Origin: Alphaproteobacteria bacterium
GTDB taxonomy: Bacteria > Pseudomonadota > Alphaproteobacteria > CAAHEQ01 > UBA3637
NCBI GenBank assembly: GCA_017962565.1
Contig: JAGCVC010000015.1
Coordinates: forward strand, 1-34,491
Length of the DNA: 34,491 nt
Direction: 5' to 3'
This document shows positions 32,307-34,491 of this stretch, piece after piece. The position numbers and the translations under genes are program-made. The notes under the pieces are model-generated. The model did not search any database, had not been told where the DNA came from, and saw nothing but the letters and a program-made list of their open reading frames with translations. How positions within the stretch are numbered: the stretch's first letter is position 1; every line of letters begins with the position of its first letter.

Positions 32307-33299
32307 ATGTATATAACAAATTATAATGATTATAAAACAATAAAAAAACTATCTATTATCATAAGTGATAATTACAAAACAAATGAAGATATAATTAAAA
32401 TTAAAGATATGTTGGTTGATAATCAGTTAGGAGAAGTTGATATGAAAACCAATAATTCATTGTCTATTAAATTAAATAATATAGATAAAAACATAATTAT
32501 CAACTTTCCACTTGATATTCATACTAATCGTTCTTTTACAATTGGTTATGAAAGAGAAGAAGATAATGATGAAAGTGATAACAATGAGAATAAAGGTCAT
32601 ATAGATAAGAAGTATTTAGATGAAGTTTATAATCCTACTAAACGAAATGGCATTCGTAAGATGATTACTCTTGGTGGAGAGATTAAAAAGAAAACAGATG
32701 ATGTAGAAAAACCAAAAGATGATGATACTGACAAGAGAACTGATAAAGAACATTTTGATGATGTATGGAAAAAAATACTTGAAAGGTCTTATGCTGAAAA
32801 AGGTGTTATAGAACATCATTTGGTTATAAATCCCAAAATAGAGAACTATGATGAAGATAGATTATTAGAATTATTTAGAGATTTTAGAATCAAGTTTTAT
32901 AGGAAATATTTAGGAAAACACTTTAATAAAATGAAAGAACAACAAATAGAGTTCTTTACAGCAGTTGAGTATGGTGAATTATATAGTTTAACTGGTAAGA
33001 AAGACACCCATTTGCATATTATTCTAAAAACCACGAATCAAGATATGTTAAATAAGTTTCATATATCTATTAAAGAACAATTAGAAAAACATTTTGGAGA
33101 TAGAATAGATTATCAGTATAAACTAATAGATAAACCTAATTATAGAGTAAATGTTTATAATTATATCTTAAAAGAAGGAAATGAATGCTATACACATAAT
33201 GATTTTCTTTACAAGAAAATTAGAGAAAAAAGTAAAAAACAAAAAAATAGATTATTTGATTTAGATAATCCACTTATTCATGCTTTATTAGATAAATAA
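32307..33299 (+). CDS. HUH-endonuclease Rep-like protein
   Basis: The protein has 330 residues. FFTAVEYGE (~216-224) fits motif 1. THLHIIL gives the metal-binding H235-x-H237 (HUH, motif 2). VYNYILKE gives Y286-x-x-K289 (motif 3). Such proteins nick one DNA strand through the tyrosine and start rolling-circle replication of plasmids, filamentous phages or integrative elements; a relaxase role is the alternative. The N-terminal ~150 residues are acidic and low in complexity (EEDNDESDNNEN, DDVEKPKDDDTDK) and are not recognised. There is no helicase domain. A ribosome site AGGAG stands six bases before ATG, and a strong terminator follows. Confidence 0.75.
   Translation: MYITNYNDYKTIKKLSIIISDNYKTNEDIIKIKDMLVDNQLGEVDMKTNNSLSIKLNNIDKNIIINFPLDIHTNRSFTIGYEREEDNDESDNNENKGHIDKKYLDEVYNPTKRNGIRKMITLGGEIKKKTDDVEKPKDDDTDKRTDKEHFDDVWKKILERSYAEKGVIEHHLVINPKIENYDEDRLLELFRDFRIKFYRKYLGKHFNKMKEQQIEFFTAVEYGELYSLTGKKDTHLHIILKTTNQDMLNKFHISIKEQLEKHFGDRIDYQYKLIDKPNYRVNVYNYILKEGNECYTHNDFLYKKIREKSKKQKNRLFDLDNPLIHALLDK
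32878..32898 (+). repeat. 21-base direct repeat, copy 2 (within rep)
   Basis: Identical to 32061-32081. Here it encodes part of RDFRIKFY in the Rep protein, so the upstream copy may be a fragment copied from the gene or a shared protein-binding site. Confidence 0.7.
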
Positions 33300-33334
33300 T
33301 TATGCAGTATAAATCTCTTTCATACACAAAACTA

Positions 33335-33371
33335 AATAACCCATATCAGCAATGATGTGGGTTATTTTTTT
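33335..33371 (+). terminator. Intrinsic terminator of rep
   Basis: The stem AATAACCCATATC / GATGTGGGTTATT has 13 pairs with one G-U and the loop AGCAAT, followed by a run of T. It starts 36 bases after the rep stop. Confidence 0.92.
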
Positions 33372-33529
33372 ATATGCTGTTATATATTTTTGGCATATTC
33401 ATCTATACATTTTTAAGAAACTCTTTTTCTCTGTATGTGTTGTATTTCTTCAAAAATGATAAAGTTTCCACAGATGCCTATATATTTCTGTTATATATTT
33501 TGGGTAATATATTCAATAAAACCCAGTAT
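33372..33529. repeat. AT-rich gap with a 14-base direct repeat
   Basis: CTGTTATATATTTT occurs at 33377-33390 and 33488-33501, both followed by G-rich-starting sequence (TGG / GGG). No gene is seen. These could be iteron-like sites for the element's replication or control, but AT-rich DNA makes such repeats less surprising. Confidence 0.35.
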
Positions 33530-33558
33530 TTGCAATGGAATTAGAATCGTGATATTAT
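33530..33558 (+). promoter_or_regulatory. Promoter of the small membrane protein gene
   Basis: TTGCAA (33530-33535), 17-base spacer, TATTAT (33553-33558), 44 bases before the ATG at 33603. Confidence 0.5.
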
Positions 33559-33602
33559 AAACTTGATAATCAAACAGGAGTATAAGAGGATTTCAGGGTT
33601 AA

Positions 33603-33788
33603 ATGATTTTATTTGTGATTATTGGTGCATTTATTCTTATAAAACTATATAACCAAGTTGTGCTTCCACCAGATGTTCAGTCGTTATTGAATAAGATTGA
33701 ACGAGAACAACATAGTAATTCTAATTCTCATACTGGTGGAGAAGATGAGTTTGATTTAATTGAAAATGATATTATAGATGTGAAATGA
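33603..33788 (+). CDS. Small single-span membrane protein, 61 residues
   Basis: Residues 2-15 (ILFVIIGAFILIKL) form one membrane segment. The rest is hydrophilic and acidic at the end (GGEDEFDLIENDIIDVK). There is an AGGG ribosome site and an upstream promoter. No family is recognised. Small membrane proteins of this form are frequent in phages and integrative elements. It is convergent with the serine recombinase, 21 bases away. Confidence 0.55.
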   Translation: MILFVIIGAFILIKLYNQVVLPPDVQSLLNKIEREQHSNSNSHTGGEDEFDLIENDIIDVK

Positions 33789-33809
33789 ATAACTTTTCTT
33801 TATATCTAT

Positions 33810-34421
33810 CTACTCTTCTTCCTTTATATTATATCTTTTCAAAAAACGATAGAAAGTTGTTTTATTCACATTAAATATACGAGCAATTTGTGCTTTTGGT
33901 ATCTTCTTATTGAGTAATCTTTGTATTTTGGTCTTATTCTTTGACAATTTTAATTCTTTTGATTTATGACCGATTGGTCTGCCAAGTATTCTTCCTTCCG
34001 CTTTTAATCTTGCCATTGTTTCTTTTGTTCGCTGTTGAAGCAATTGTTTTGACAATTCAGCAGTTAAACCAAAACAAAATGCTAATACTTTACTTTGAAT
34101 ATCATTTCCAAGTCGGTAATTTTCTTTCAAAGTCCATACCTGACAATTTTTCTTTAAGCAAGTTTCCAAGATATTAAATAATTCGGTTATTGACCTTGAT
34201 ATTCTTGAAATCTCTGTTGTAATAAGAATATCTCCATCTTTTAATTCATCTAATAATTCTCCCAATTTTCTTTTCTTTAATTTTTTGGAAGATGATATTT
34301 TTTCTTCCACCCATCTATCTATGTGAATGTTGTTTTTATCAGCAAACTGCTGGATAGCAAAGTGCTGGTTTATTTCATTTTGATGTGATGTTGAAACACG
34401 ACAATAAGCAATGTAAGACAT
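33810..34421 (-). CDS. Serine recombinase (resolvase/invertase type)
   Basis: The protein has 203 residues from ATG 34419-34421, chosen because AAGGAG stands just upstream; the frame is open 22 codons further without a site. YCRVSTSHQ places the nucleophile at S10. GDILITTEISRISRS (~63-77) carries the conserved arginines, AELSKQLLQQRTKETMARLKAEGR is the long dimer helix, and a C-terminal helix-turn-helix (KAQIARIFNVNKTTFYRFL) binds DNA. Size fits the resolvase/invertase group, not the large integrases. It could resolve multimers of the element or invert a segment; no obvious crossover site is seen in the window. Confidence 0.93.
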   Translation of the reverse strand: MSYIAYCRVSTSHQNEINQHFAIQQFADKNNIHIDRWVEEKISSSKKLKKRKLGELLDELKDGDILITTEISRISRSITELFNILETCLKKNCQVWTLKENYRLGNDIQSKVLAFCFGLTAELSKQLLQQRTKETMARLKAEGRILGRPIGHKSKELKLSKNKTKIQRLLNKKIPKAQIARIFNVNKTTFYRFLKRYNIKEEE

Positions 34422-34491
34422 TTTAACTCCTTTTTTTACATTGAAAAATAACGATTTCTCTTGACTTTGGAGTTGCGAAAAATCCAAGAAT

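Noticed and set aside
1-34491. CRISPR arrays, toxin-antitoxin pairs or restriction systems
   Set aside because: No regularly spaced repeats and no recognisable proteins of these systems were found on either strand.

Overview
The window looks like part of a chromosome from a low-GC Gram-negative bacterium, probably an uncultured alphaproteobacterium. This placement is inference. It rests on LivHMGF-type branched-chain amino-acid ABC transporters with many binding proteins, an initiator-tRNA sequence of proteobacterial type with encoded CCA, consensus sigma-70 promoters and AT-rich codon use. TGA is used as an ordinary stop, often within ATGA overlaps, so the standard bacterial code applies.

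About 1-10160 (cluster A) and 12440-25922 (cluster B) are two transporter clusters on the minus strand. Together they hold two livH permeases, two livM permeases, two livG-type ATPases (one cut by the left edge), one livF ATPase and 16 periplasmic-binding-protein-type genes, one of them broken by an in-frame TAA. Both clusters follow the same plan: livH, five binding proteins in a row, livM with or without livG, then one further binding protein beside an ATPase gene. Each also has one or more binding proteins outside the main operon with their own promoter: one gene in cluster A, three in cluster B. The binding proteins keep near-constant N- and C-termini around divergent ligand-binding cores. 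The codons for the constant C-termini also form the Shine-Dalgarno sequence of the next gene. The likely picture is two membrane transporters served by many receptors of different specificity.

Between the clusters lie a cytoplasmic subtilisin-like protease (minus) and a membrane-anchored alpha/beta hydrolase (plus), transcribed divergently.

From 26 to 28 kb are single genes with their own promoters: a RimJ/RimL-type acetyltransferase, an unrecognised 154-residue protein and a HIT-like protein lacking the last triad histidine.

From 28.1 kb to the right edge is accessory DNA. Two same-orientation copies of the 3' part of an initiator-tRNA gene, each followed by a similar terminator, bracket a glycosyltransferase gene. 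That gene is preceded by its own promoter and a strikingly structured leader RNA. Right of the second copy is an integrative element that continues past the window: an excisionase-type HTH protein, a P4-type tyrosine integrase, a basic protein of unknown function that seems to have a leaderless message, an HUH Rep protein with a stable hairpin upstream that could be its origin, a small membrane protein and a serine recombinase.
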